Shown here piece by piece: positions 34,360-46,964 of a stretch of 64,000 bases of DNA. This DNA is from Cocos nucifera (lineage: Eukaryota > Streptophyta > Magnoliopsida > Arecales > Arecaceae). The translations under genes and the position numbers were made by a program. Below the pieces are notes generated by a model. The model made no database searches and was not told the origin of the DNA. It was given only the letters and a program-made list of their open reading frames with translations. Location: NCBI GenBank assembly GCA_006176705.1, contig QRFJ01000384.1:372001-436000 (forward strand), read 5' to 3'. Position 1 is the stretch's first letter, and each line of letters starts with the position of its first letter.

Positions 34360-34479
34360 CTCTTTTATTCGAATTAATAATATAATATTCATTTTCATGT
34401 GTTATTCAAGATGCTCCCAAGCATGTCCATGGAATATAATCAAATATCATTCGAATTCTTCCTCCAATCATGCTAACAA

Positions 34480-34970
34480 TGCAAATATCTCTGTAATTAT
34501 GGTTTCAACCGAATTTGTCGACATGCTTAATCATCGACTTGGCACACGCTCAAATATTTCTAGTTCCTCATCCTGTTCATCTCACATTAATTAGAAGGCT
34601 TACAAATATCTCTATAATTATAGTTTCAACTTAATTCTTCAACATGCTTAATCATCAACTTGGCACAATCTCATATATTTCAAATTCCTCCTCATATTCA
34701 TCTCAGTTTAAAAGGATAATATTATAAAAATATCTGTAATTATGGTTTCAACAGAATTATTCAATTAGAAACTTAATAACGAGCTGGGCACGAGCATTTA
34801 ATTCATCTCATCTTACAAGGATAATATTACAAACATCACTGTAATTATAGTTTCAACCCAATTCTTCAACTTGCTCCAACAAGGAGCTGGCACAAACTCT
34901 AAAAGTTTGAATTCTTCATCCCATTCATTTATGATTTTAACCAAATTATCTAACCGCTAGCACAAATGCT
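34480..34970 (+). repeat. Degenerate tandem repeat of about 100-125 bp
   Basis: Four clear copies and one partial share TCTGTAATTATGGTTTCAAC, a CTTCAACATGCTTAATCA block and GGAGCTGGCACAA. Copies start near 34484, 34605, 34730, 34832 and 34924. No coding sense; origin unknown. Confidence 0.7.
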
Positions 34971-37900
34971 GCTACATGCTTTAAATTATTTTATTTTATT
35001 TTATGGATTTTAGCCATTGAAAGAGGCCTACAGAGCTGCTACTTACCTAATTAACCGTCACACGCATGGTGTATTTTCTGGGAACACGTTATATTTAACT
35101 ATCTGATGCATTGTTTCAGTCTAGACACATTCTATGCATGACATGCTTATTGGCTCATTTGGAAAGCTTGAAGTAAATCATTAATTGATTCATTCAAATG
35201 AATAGTACTGTCAATTTGAGTTATTAATGTTATTAAATTATTGACATGTTTGCATACTAGTAAAGCACAAATTGGTTGATTTTTTTTTTTTCCAACTGAA
35301 TTACTTAAACTGCATCTTAAATTGTTACAATGAATAAATAGGCGAACCAATCTAGAAATCATACTAAAAGTCGTATAAGAGTTTTTCTTCTTTTTGGTGG
35401 CAGCCATGGATGATTGGATGACCAAATGAATATGTGCATGCTCATGTACATATCAAAAGCAGGGATTAGCATTACCAATGTTCGCCGGCAAGGATCATGG
35501 TGTTACATCTGATCGTTCATCGCTAGAGTTGTCCTACACATCCCCTTGGACTTTCAAGACTTTAACGTTTCTGATGTGTCCTAAAATGAGAGCAAACAGC
35601 TCCTTCAAATTTGCAAAATATTTATCCAAGGAGGGCTTTGCAAGGATCCAATTTATTTAACTTTATACTCTATCATATAAATGAGACTCTAGAGAAGACG
35701 AATGAAGAAGTTTTCTTAAGACTTACATCATCAAAGTTTGTCCAGCTGGATCCCCTTGCTGAAAAGGACGGTCGGGGTTATGCTTGTGCCTCTGTCCAAA
35801 AAATCAGTTGCCACTACTTTCACACTCCATCCCACAAGCACCAGCGAACACACAACAGACAACCGTAGGGAAGAAATCCATATAGTATGAATGCTGGTAA
35901 ACTTGGATATTTAGAACTTTCCACAATACAAATTCCAGATATTATTTTCAAACTCGAATAAAATGCATGCTACATAGCATTTATTTAATAAAAAGGATAA
36001 CTATTAGGCCCTGATTGTTTTGCTCACAACCCATGATCCCATCTGTACTATTTGTTGACACATGAAAAGGAACAAGAGAAAATAAAAATAAGATAAAAGC
36101 CCAACAAGTCATCTCATCTCTAGCTTGATCAAGCATAATATGTATACAATATCAATCTCCTGGTATAAGATTTTCTGTTATAAATAAAAGCATGATGCAA
36201 AGTGAAAATATGCATCTATAAAACTATTTAATGAATCTAATCAAAAGATAAATTCCGAAATCAACATATTTAAACCAATCACACTCTTTCATAGCCTTTA
36301 CAACTATGGCTTAGATCGGCCTATGGTAAGCCATCGAAAGAGATTAGATTTTGATTATAACAGTCAATCAATCTACGTCCATAATCATCCTATTAGAGAT
36401 CCGGAAAGAGACTAGCTCCGAATCACTTGAAAAACATATTTGCAATAGCATGTTCTAGTGATCATCCCACTTGCATGAAAAATTAGCTCCTGACTATAAT
36501 ATGCCACCAATCAATAATGTGCCAGCCAGTGGCTTGTGTAATCAATGTCAAGCAAGAGAAAATCATCACAATGAATAAAATCAACAAATATACAAAATTG
36601 AAAAAATAATACAATTAATATTCTAATAGATCATTTTATGCTTGATCATATATTTAGAATTTAAAATTTATATAGAGTATCATACACACAAAAGCACAAA
36701 TATCATTCAGTACATATAGAGTGAAACTTGCATATAAAAAAACACGAGTACAAAGGTACTTATGGCTCAACTCATAAAGCCCCAAAAAAAAAACCTCTCC
36801 AAATGACAACAAGCCTAAAAAGCACCTACCAATCCAACTACGCTCCATAATCCAAGGATTCAACCGTAGACTTCACCCAAACCAATTGAGATCGTCGAGC
36901 TAAGAAGGAAATAAATTAATAAGAGGGATAAGAAACATGGTCCCTCAAGTGGCAATGCCTGATTACCCAAATCCAATCGTATCTGAATGGCAATCAGCAA
37001 AATCAGGAGTAGGGGTCTAATCCGAGTGGAAATAATATGATTAATGCTATTGATGATGGCCTGATTAGATTAAGGCTAGATGAATGTCAATCAATAGAAA
37101 GGCCATCACAGGTGATCAGGTGGTGGAGGGCAATGATCAAGGCCATTGATTGCTTGATCAACTAATGTCAAATGAAGATCAAATGGTGGAGGGGCATTAG
37201 GGAGGAGAGAGAGAGAGAGAGCACATGGAAATGGTGGCTATGAGATGGTGACCAGCTAGATTGAATAACCAAAAGTAAAAATAAGGAGGCTGTAAAGAGG
37301 AGAAATAATAGGGAAGAGTCGAACTAGATCTGGCAGTTGATTGGCTCAGATTAACAATCGGCCATAAAGACGGTGATTGGGTTACTGGAGTGGGGAGAAA
37401 GGGGAGGAAGGAAGGTGAAGCAAGGTATAGAAGGTGTAGGGCAAGGACAGGACAATAGGAATATTGGGTTCCAGTCAGCCTTCATCCAAGCAGATCCAAC
37501 CACAATGCCAACTAGATGAATAGCCACCAAAGGGAAAAAGTGGCTGGAAGCCTCAAATTTGCTAAGGTACAGGATTGCTCTATCTTGGACCAAAGTTGCC
37601 AAGTAACGCTTGAGGTCAACTGCGGCTCGTGTGATGGAACCTAAGAAGCATGCCGGCCAGCAAGCCACCACAATGATAAGCAACAAAACAAAGGTTCTGA
37701 AGAGCTTACAATGATTTCAATGGGGCCAAACAAAATCCAAATCCTCGACTTGCAATAGAGCGACTATATCCCAAATATAGGGAATTTTGAAGCATTGGAG
37801 TAGAGGAATCACATGCCTGCCGGATTGGAACGATCTTAGATGATGGTTAGCAATTCAGACTACGGCACAGAGCAGCAGTGATCAAAAACCAAAGGGGAGT

Positions 37901-40004
37901 TCGTGATCCAGAGAGGGAGAAGATCTAATATTGGGACGGAGATATGAAACAAGGGAAGGAGGAGAGAAGAAATAAAGATGGGAAAGGCGGGCATTTCAAT
38001 TGTCACGTGTAGCCACTACAACTCACTCATATGATCAAGCTTTGGCAATGGATTCGAGCTCACCAACAATGCAACTTGCCAAGAAAGGAAGCTGCTCATG
38101 GATCTACCAACCTCACCTCCCCCCTTGCAACAATCAAAGGAAAGCTAGCTTCTCTAGGCTGGCTAGGCAAAATAGGGAACCCTAACAAACTCTGGATTAA
38201 GACAATGTCTCTGGATCCATCTCTCGGTTGGCCGCCCAAGAAGGAAAGGACGAAAAATTGAGTAACAAAGGAAAGTTCCTTGGTATCCCCCTTTTCAGTA
38301 GGTATTACAACTACATCAAGGGTGTATTTAAGACGACAACATTTTTCTTTCCCATGAGAACAAATGCATAGGTGATACGTAAGTACTATAAATAATCTTA
38401 TTAGTTAAGACACCATGAGAAATATCATGGTATTTACATGGCTCAAAAGAAGAGCATGGTAGTGAGTTGCTAACACTTGAGGTGATCAAAGTTGGTAGAT
38501 TATAAAAAAGAAACATCTGCCACGTAAATTGGAGACTCTATGGCTCGAACCTAGATGGTAGCATCCCTGTTGTATTTCAAAAAAGAAATAATAGTTACAA
38601 CAATGTGAACATCTCACAATCTTCCATCACCCTCCTTTTTCACTCTTTTACAGGACCCACCGCCTCCGTCCTAATATGATGGTGCAAATGGAGTCTACCA
38701 TGGTTATTTGAAACTCAACTAGAAACTAACTTGCTATCTTTTATTTTAATCATAAAGCCAACCTTTTTGTCGCGTAAATTATCTCTATGATATGTGTTAC
38801 AAGGAGCTGCCTGATTATCGGATCCCGCCTCTTTTCCCCGGGCTGCGGTTGCCAATGTCATGAACAGGCCGAACTGTACTAGAACGCTTGAAAAACATCC
38901 ATTCTCTCAAGAATAGGCGGCACTATGGCGTCGGCACGTGCCTGACCACCATCTCGGTCCATCATCAACCCCAAAGTCAGGACCCAACTGATGATGAGAA
39001 GCGATGCCTCACGTGCCAAATGGACACGGACGCATCCAGGATGAGGTCTCGACCCCGCTCTGACTTCAAACTGCTAGCATGCTTGACCTATGCATGGCCT
39101 CTGGAACTCTCTGGCAGCCTTTCAGATGTAGGCGCATCCTGCGACTAACATCCATGACTAACCAACTTCTCCTACGCACACGACTAGCCACCAAAGCCAA
39201 TGACTAACAACCTCAGATACGAGGTAGTGGCAACACAACAATCTATTAGAGGCACCATAGATTTAAGGGGGCCCCAGCGGTTCGCCAGAACATGGCGTAG
39301 AAGACTCCGAGCAACCTATATAGCTTTGGCGTGGCAACCTACGACTCTACCTCAATTTAAACAGGTGAAAAAGGGGATCCTCATGTAAAGCCATGGAAGG
39401 TGAGTGTGCTTTCCTCCTGCTTCCTATCGCCGTTCTTTTTTCTTCATTTATTTCCTAAGCTCCGATTGACTTAAGTATTGGAGAGTTTTCTATCAAATAT
39501 ACACTAGTGTGCAGACTTTTTTAACAAGTCCAACCATCTCGGAGGATAGCCACCACCCACTAGGATGCTTGATCTTGCTCTTGACGGAGGCGCTACTAGA
39601 GCGGAGTGGAGTGGCAACAATATGTAAAGATTCAAATTACTTGAGTGGATGGTCCCAAGTTTGAAAGCAACGATACCCCAACTAGTGTTAAAAGGGGCGG
39701 CTTAAATTCACATATTCCCATAGTACTAGGTTGCAATTTACTAGTTTCCTTAGGTGGTAGGCTTTTGTTGGATGAAAATCCCTGCAAGGAATATTTTGAC
39801 AACTTTTAACCTGGTCATATTTCTTTTATGCCATTTCAACGCCCCTCTCCTTGATAACTTTTATTGGTTCCTTAATCTTGAGCATCGACTCGGAATATCG
39901 TACCTTGGTCTCAAACTTCCAGCCGTCTTCCAACTGCAGCATTACTTTCAACGCCCTTCCATAATGCTGAAGTCCTTACCTTCAATTTTGCTGAAGTGCC
40001 ATGT
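34971..40004. other. Unannotated interval with no recognisable gene
   Basis: Short ORFs occur on both strands (for example 35147-35425 minus, 37351-37686 minus, 38000-38261 plus, 39754-40080 plus), but none shows a domain or signal I recognise and none is supported by splice or promoter structure. A (GA)n run lies at 37204-37221. GC content rises at 38820-39330. Old transposon or intergenic sequence is the simplest reading. Confidence 0.45.
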
Positions 40005-40384
40005 CACTAAAATAAAAACAACCTATAGCGATGAAATTTTAGTAATACTCAAAAAAAATATTACCATAAATACTCTCTAATAATAATTTTAAAAAATATC
40101 ATAAAAATATATATAATATTATAGCACTTTGTCAATAATATTACTAGAAATTATTATACAACGACGGTATCTTATAACTACTATAAGAAATTATATTGTA
40201 TTATAATGATTTTAAAAAGTATTATAGAAAATCTATAATATTATGATGGCTATATATCAATTTAACTAAAATTTATAATATTATTAAGGTATCATGTAAG
40301 AACAATATTTTTTGATTAAATAGAACCTAATTGATAATATTTATAATTCTCTTGTCAAATATTGATTAATTATCAATGAAACAA

Positions 40385-41540
40385 ATTTGGCCATTTATAA
40401 ATAATTATGTAACTAATAGTTTTTTATTATTAATTATTTTTGAGTTATTTTTATGATAAATTAATACCATTGTAAACTAATTTGAAATTTTTGCGATGAT
40501 AATATTTGATAACCAAATATCTACTTAAACTTTCTAGAAAAAGATACTATATTTATTTAACAAATTTCAAAACTTATATGGTTTCAACTATATGAGTCAA
40601 GATATTTTGATAATTAAATAAAAATAGATCTTGATATAAAATCTATTGTCGATCTTTATTGCAATATACCATAACTAAGTAATGATCTATAATGTAACTA
40701 TTAAAAAATCTGCATAAGAACATATTTAACTAAGAATATGGATCTAATCTAATTTAATTTGTGCTGAAAATATATGAAAAAAATTTAAGGATTACTTATA
40801 TAAAATGTATAATATAAAGTTTTAATATTATATATTAAATACTATTATTTTTTACTTATGGTATAAATATAAAAAATCATTAATTAACTACTTTTAAAGA
40901 ACTTTAGAAAATAATATTTATGATTATAGAAATATAGTAAAATTATTTACATCTAATAAATAAATTTGACCATTTATACATAATTATATAACTAAAAGTT
41001 TTTATTGTTAATTATTTATGGATTATTTTTATGATAAATTAGTACCATTGCAAACTGATTTGGAATTTTTACAATGATAATATTTGATCACCAAATTTCT
41101 ATTTAAATCTTTTAGAAAAAGATACTATATGTATTTAACAAATTTCAAAACTTATATGGTTACGGCTATATGAGTCAATATATTTTGATAATTAAATAAA
41201 AATAGATCTTGATATAAAATCTATTGTCAATCTTTATTGCAATATACATTAAATAAGTTATGATCTATACTATAATTATTAAAAAGTCTACATAAGAATA
41301 TATTTAACTAAGAATTTGGATCTAAGCTAATCTAATTTGTACTAAAAAATACAAAAAATTTAAGGATTACTTATATAAAATTTATAATATAAAGTTTTAA
41401 AATATTATAAATTAAATACTATTATTTTTTACTTATGGTACAAATGCAGACAATCATTAATTATCTACTTTTAAAGAACTTTAGAAAATAATATTTATGA
41501 TTATAGAAATGTAGTAAAATTATTTATATTTAAAAAAATA
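40385..41540 (+). repeat. Two direct copies of a unit of about 578 bp
   Basis: Copy 1 is about 40385-40962 and copy 2 about 40963-41540. Shared anchors include ATTTTTATGATAAATTA, AAAAAGATACTATAT and GATCTTGATATAAAATCTAT. Divergence is about a tenth. Both lie inside the CACTA-like element. Confidence 0.75.
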
Positions 41541-41705
41541 TGTCAAATAATAATGTTTTAAAAATATTATAAAGAATAAAATGAAGTAATTTATTTTTTA
41601 TTTTCTTTCAAAAAGAAGAGGATTGACTTTTTACGAAAGTAATTAATTATTAAAATTAAAATATTATAATATATTTAAATAAGTATACTTTATAATATGA
41701 ATAAA

Positions 41706-41963
41706 CTTTGAATGAGGATAATAAATCATAACTTTATATCAAAAATTAATATTATCATAGTAACTAAGTACCAGGTAACTATCCAATAAGTCTTAGGTTC
41801 AATTTCCTATATAGATAATTCATTAAAATTATAGCTTTGAATGAGGATAATAAATCATAACTTTGTATCAAAAATTAATATTATCATAGTAACTAAGTAC
41901 CAGGTAACTATCCAATAGGTCTTAGGTTCAATTTCTTATATAGGAAATTCATTAAAATTATAA
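41706..41963 (+). repeat. Tandem duplication of 129 bp
   Basis: Units 41706-41834 and 41835-41963 are nearly the same (CTTTGAATGAGGATAATAAA at each start; ACCAGGTAACTATCCAATA in each). They are younger than the 578-bp pair, judging by similarity. Confidence 0.85.
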
Positions 41964-42889
41964 GTTCAATCAAATACAAGGATGGATTCATTAAAATTTT
42001 AGGTATACAAATATGGTCACTTCATACGATAAGACGATAATATTTGATTATAAAATATTTAATATTAATGTATAAAAATATTTAATTATAAATGTATATT
42101 ATTTTAAAAAATATTTAATTTTGATTGCATTTATATCGATGGTTATAATCATTACAATAAGTTATAGTGATGGTTTCAAACTATCACTATAGCATAACCC
42201 AAAACTATTAGTATAAACTTGCTTATACCATGTCTCACAAAAACTATGGCAATAGCTTTTAGCGATGCCACTTGTTGCCATGATTTATCAACCATTAGTA
42301 TAGCTTTTACCAAATTGCTGCTACCATCTTTGTCATAGTATGTGTTGTCACTAGGAGCCCATTTGACCTAAACATCAGACAACTCGACAAAGGCTAAGCA
42401 GATGAGAGGAGTTAGTAGGATATCAAGATTGGCCTCCAAAGAAGTTGTGTGGTGGTCATCAGGCTTGGAAAATGTTCACCACAATGTAGATTACACCTAA
42501 GGTAAGGCTAAGAGAAGGAGGCCTTGCTTAGATTTTAACACCAACATCAAATCTGACCTAAAATAGCACAAATGAAGAAGTTCTCTTATCAAAGAGTGCT
42601 CATCGAGGAACTCTCTAATGCTTAAGTTAGATAGACTCTTAGGGAGTAGTGGAGGTGTCGTGAGAGTGGTATAATAATGACTTATGCATAAGAGGGCTCA
42701 AGAGAACATACCTACAAACTTCCCCAAGGATGGTTTATATAGGCGAGGGTTGGCCCCCCACTATAGAGGAATCTGGATGTGCGAATTGGCCATTTCTCAT
42801 AATCAATCGCACATCTTGAAGATCTCATATGAGCAATTCTCTAGTGCTTCACATCTTGCATATCTTGTCCCAAAATTATGTTAACCACT

Positions 42890-43077
42890 TGTGATCATGG
42901 TAGAGTTGTTGACAGAAGGAGATCTCACCATCTCCATGTGCCTCTAGGTTGATTGGATTGGATTGATTGGTCAGTCTGCCATGTTAGCTTTGGTCAGTTT
43001 TGAGGTATATTACTTGCACCACACATTCAAAGCCAAGTTGTTGGCTTAGGCAAAAGAAGTAGATCAATAGGTGAGGA
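42890..43077 (+). pseudogene. Fragment of a Tat antisense (PF04195-type) protein, middle part
   Basis: This plus-strand stretch resembles 45108-45245 at the DNA level: GAGTTGTTGA near the start, GATTGGTCAGTCTGCCATG, then TTTTGAGGTATAT. It reads ELLTEGDLTIS, GLIGQSAMLALVSFEVY, then KAKLLA. Stops interrupt it, and a hAT-like element enters at 43078. It is a relic of a minus-oriented Tat element. Confidence 0.5.
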
Positions 43078-43715
43078 TAGGGGTGCAAATGGGTTGGGTC
43101 AAATCAAGTCATGAGTGATCCTGGCCTAACTCGGTTCCTTAATTGGATCCTAATATTAAACCTAGATCCAACCCAATAGAAGATCGAGTTGGCTTGGGTC
43201 AAGTCCACTACCAAAATTTTTGACCCAACGGATCAATTGAGTTAGGTTGGGTCCATGTATTGCCCAGCCTCAACCCAAAAAATTTAGATCTGGGTCAAAC
43301 GTATTTGACTATGTTTACATCACCACAAAGCCAACTATTATTAACCATATGAAATAGACAATAAACAATATTGTTCTCAAAACAAATTAGGATACAAGAA
43401 TAATTTTAAACCTATCTTTATGTTAAATACAGTGCTCATACAAGTCTTAAGTCACCAAGTAGAGGCTCAAATAGATTTGGGTTGTAATAATATACCTATC
43501 TCAAGTCGGGTTAGATCATAAAATAGAAGATCCAAAATTGATGCAAAAATCAAATCGATCAGGTTGGATCAGAATTCAATAAACTCAAACCCGACTGGAA
43601 AAATGGAATGAGTCCAATTTTGAAGCCAAACCCAACACCATGGGTCCTTTAAAGTGGGTCAGATCAGATCTAAGCAGGTCATGTCACTAGTCAACTTGAC
43701 CTATTTGTAGCTAAA
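43078..43715. mobile_element. hAT-like MITE
   Basis: The left end TAGGGGTGCAAATGGGTTGG and right end CTATTTGTAGCTAAA are degenerate inverted repeats. The flanks GGTGAGGA (43070-43077) and GGTGACGA (43716-43723) form an 8-bp target duplication with one mismatch, as for hAT. The interior of about 638 bp is rich in GGGTT/AACCC words and has no transposase. Confidence 0.65.
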
Positions 43716-44226
43716 GGTGACGATGACCCACTGAGTTGAGCCATGAAGTCGAGCCATCAAGTCAAGCTATAAAACTAAGATACCATAGTTATCCTCTCGA
43801 TTTTGCTATGGGGATATCCTAGATATTGCATTTTTTAGGAGCATGTTGACATCTACATCTCTTGAAGCAGTATTTTGAATAGTGGGATTTTTTTGAGTGA
43901 TGATTGGACATTTTGCTGATTGCAATCTTGGCAGTATTTTGAAACTGAACTACCAGACATGTTGAGATGGAATTGTTGATTCAAATAGTTGCATCAAACT
44001 AAGTCTTTTGAGCATTTATATAATGCTTGTGGCATGTGCTTTTTCTCCACCTCAAAGCTTTAGCAACCAGTCATTTTGAAGGTAGCCAAAGGTGGATCAA
44101 TGTTCTTACCCCCAAATCCTCCTCTATTCCTACTTCACCTAGGGCTCCTCAATCTCCTTGTCCAAGTTTTCTTTGTCCTATATTTCTAATAGGATTTGTG
44201 GCCTTCATTCCAATTCTTTCTTTGAT

Positions 44227-44413
44227 CATGTCCCACTTATCTTTCCCTCTTTCTTCTTCTTTGTCTAAGGGAAGTGTTGAGGCTAATGAAGGAGAGGTCA
44301 TCGGACTATGATCCTATGTCATGTCCCACTTATCTTTCCCTCTTTCTTTTTTCTTTGTCTAAGGGAAGTGTTAAGGCTAATGAAGGAGAGGTCGTCAGAC
44401 TATGATCCTATGT
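44227..44413 (+). repeat. 93-bp tandem duplication
   Basis: CATGTCCCACTTATCTTTCC opens both units (44227 and 44320), and GATCCTATGT closes both. The units differ at a handful of bases. The duplication lies within the leader of the antisense-type protein relic and shifts its frame. Confidence 0.85.
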
Positions 44414-44419
44414 CTCAAC

Positions 44420-45300
44420 ATTCATTTGGCCAAGATTCCAAGGTCTCTGACGAGCCTTTTTTAGAGACTGACTTCACCTCGCCTATTGAAATGAGTGTAT
44501 TGGGATAAGCTGACCTAGAGAGGATCCATTCCGAGTATCATGTCACCTATGGCTTCATTATTTTAGAGTTGCCTAGTCCTTCTGGTTGGATGATGTCATT
44601 GCAGAAAGATTGGCTTATCTATTTTAGGAGACTCTAAAGATGGGTCTGAGGCTTCTTATCTTGAGCATCTTTGCCAAACCCCTAAATGAGTTCGAGCATG
44701 TTCCAGCCCAACTCATCCCCAATGCTTAGAGGATAATCATTAGGTTATTTTCTTTTATTCTCTATGGATTTCATCCATCATTAGGTCTATTCTAAGCTTC
44801 TTCTAGTTAAAGAAGCATCCTCCAAATAAAGGATGGTTGTATCTTTATAGTAGGGAAGGTTGCCACTTTCTTCCATCTAGCCCTTCATCCATGTATGGAA
44901 GGGTCAATTCTATTTTGTCTCCTCGAAAAAAGACTTGGACCTTCCCATCATAGTGGTCTACACTAAGGAAGAAGGCAATGAACCTATGTTTGATTCTATC
45001 TAATGAGAAGTAGGTGGTGGTCAATATTCTCTACAATATGCAAGCACCATCACTAATTGAACTACTTTCTAAGGCCATCTTAGTAAATGCCAATCTGAGC
45101 TCAGCTCCCACTATCATAGCCGAACTATTGCTAAATGGGGGATCAACCATGCGGAGGGTGCTGATTGATCAAATAGAGGCTTTGTGGTGAGATCTAATTG
45201 GTTAGTCTGCCATGTCGACTTTAGTTAGCTTCGAGGCATATCAATGTATGAACCATCTATATTTTCTTGAACCAACAATCACACCTCTAATTGATCCTAG
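44420..45300 (+). pseudogene. PF04195-type 'putative gypsy type transposon' protein relic
   Basis: The plus strand reads ADLERIHSEYHVTYGFIILE, then PSPSGWMMSLQKDWL, a degenerate GLRLLL segment, VPAQLIPNA, ILYGFHPSLG and FYFVSSRKKTWTFP. This is the order of the PF04195-like domain seen antisense in G1. A linker and ELLLNGGSTMRRVLIDQIEA follow near 45140. It implies a Tat element oriented on the minus strand, whose pol and LTRs I do not see here. Many stops are present. No role beyond a relic is claimed. Confidence 0.55.
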
Positions 45301-45410
45301 GCATTTAGAGATCCAAAGTTTTAACCACTCCTTGCTTACCTATGAATAACCAGTATGTGATACCCCAAAATTCTAACGCACGAATCTTAAAGAAGCCCCT
45401 AAAAAAAATT

Positions 45411-45435
45411 AGAAGACTCCTAGTGGGAGTCTTCT
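45411..45435 (+). promoter_or_regulatory. U3 hairpin shared between families
   Basis: AGAAGACTCC, loop TAGTG, GGAGTCTTCT: a perfect 10-bp stem. The 3' LTR copy (about 48303-48328) keeps a shortened stem. A TATA box (TATTTAAA, 45506-45513) follows 70 bp later. Confidence 0.65.
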
Positions 45436-45640
45436 TCTCTCGACCGACTCCTAAATAGAGTCAAAAACCATCACCAAGGAAGAGTTAGACTCCTCCCCTT
45501 GGCCCTATTTAAAGGAAAGGGGTCATCCCTCTTCTTCACATCAAGATCTGAGGCCCAATCAAAGAAGATTGTTGGAGTTCTCCCATCTTCCTCTTCTCCT
45601 CATGCTTGTCAGATTTCAGCCCAAAAGCCACCAGAAAAGC

Positions 45641-45650
45641 CAGGTAAGAA
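45641..45650 (+). promoter_or_regulatory. Leader splice donor
   Basis: CAG|GTAAGA is a full consensus donor downstream of the TATA box. The 3' LTR copy near 48529 reads TAG|GTAAGA. Confidence 0.45.
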
Positions 45651-46964
45651 TCTAAGACTTTTAGATGAACTTTTTTCTAAATTTTCCAACCATCAAAGCC
45701 TTAATTATGGCAGGCAATTGCCAAATCTCACCTAGGATAAACTGAACCCTATTTCCTCCATTTTCCACTAGATTTTTTTGATTTTCTGATGCTGTTAATT
45801 GCTGTTGATCACTAGGAGGGCAAGCATCGGCTACTCGCCAAGGTCCTAACCACCATCAATCACGGCTATTGATGGTGGAAGCTCCACTGCTTTGGAAAAG
45901 AGGGGATCAGCTAAATCTCCTATTCTACTAGAAAGAATGAAGAAAAAAAGAAAAGAAAGGAGGAGAAGAGAAGAAAAAAGAAAGAAAAGGAAGAAAAAAA
46001 TTAAAGAAGAGAGAGAGAGAGAGACTCTTTCGCTCTCTCTCTTCCCTCTTCTCCTCTTCTTTCTTCTTAGAATTTTTTTCTTTATCCACTTTCTCTCTAG
46101 TTTCTCTCCCTAGAAAAATCTTATTTTCTTACTCTATATTGTTTCTCTTCCTACATCGATTTTATCTCTCTAAGATTAATCAAGTAAAGGGCTTTATTTT
46201 GATGATTTTGATCGAGCATAGTGAAGGGTTCTAATCCGTGGTCGCCAGACAGCGTGCTAGCACCTATCTTGGTACCATTTGAAATTCATCAAATTTGATT
46301 TAATTGATCTCTATGGAGCTAATTATATCATAATTTAATCTTGATTAAATAAGTTATTTGATTAAACTGACCTCCGTACATTGAGCATGGTATTATCCTT
46401 CATCTTGACTCTTGTCAGACAATATTGATTTAATCACTCTTGATCTATGTTGAACTCCTTATATCCTGATATGATCTTTGATAAGACAAAGTTAGATGAC
46501 CGACTGATCCAGATTATTCAATATGACTACTTATGAATTATATCTTTCTTAATTATCTATATTTCTTTTAATTAGTAGACTCGATTCTATATAGGGCCAT
46601 AGTCATCTCAACAAAAAGATGTCCAATAGTAGGATATTACGAATTGAAGATTTTGGAAAAAAATTATGTGGATTTACTGGAGTATATGTAAGGTAAGTAA
46701 TGTTTCACTTTTTCTATATTTATCAGTAAATTATAAAATATTTTCTATGTCAAGTTATTTGATTTATGAATTTGATGCATGGTAGTTTGAATTACTAAAT
46801 ATGCTCTTTTCTAAAATATTAAATAATTTATGATCAAATATATTGAATTTGATATAAATTATCTTATTAATTTTGATATCATCTAGGTGATAACTTTTTA
46901 AATTTGAATATGAAAAAAAAAATTGATTTGAGATGAATTTTGACATACAGCTTGACTATATATC

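Larger units (their letters stand above)
40005..42340. mobile_element. Non-autonomous CACTA-like transposon
   Basis: The left end is CACTAAAATAAAAAC and the right end is TTTGTCATAGTA (TAGTG expected). Both are bordered by TGT (40002-40004 and 42341-42343), the 3-bp target duplication of this class. Subterminal words such as TATAGCGATG and TTTAGCGATGCC recur near the ends. The interior is very AT-rich with no transposase. Terminal inverted repeat identity is only about 60 percent after the first five bases. Confidence 0.6.

Noticed and set aside
34480..34970. CRISPR-like array
   Set aside because: Repeats are 100-125 bp, degenerate and contiguous, without uniform spacers, in plant nuclear DNA.
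36012..36030. TTA followed by GGCCCTGATTGTTTTGC, like a Harbinger-type MITE end
   Set aside because: No matching inverted end with TTA was found downstream, so one end alone is not enough.
37351..37686. 111-residue minus-strand ORF with hydrophobic stretches as a possible host membrane protein gene
   Set aside because: No recognisable domain, promoter, splice or homologous context; a frame of this length is expected by chance in this sequence.
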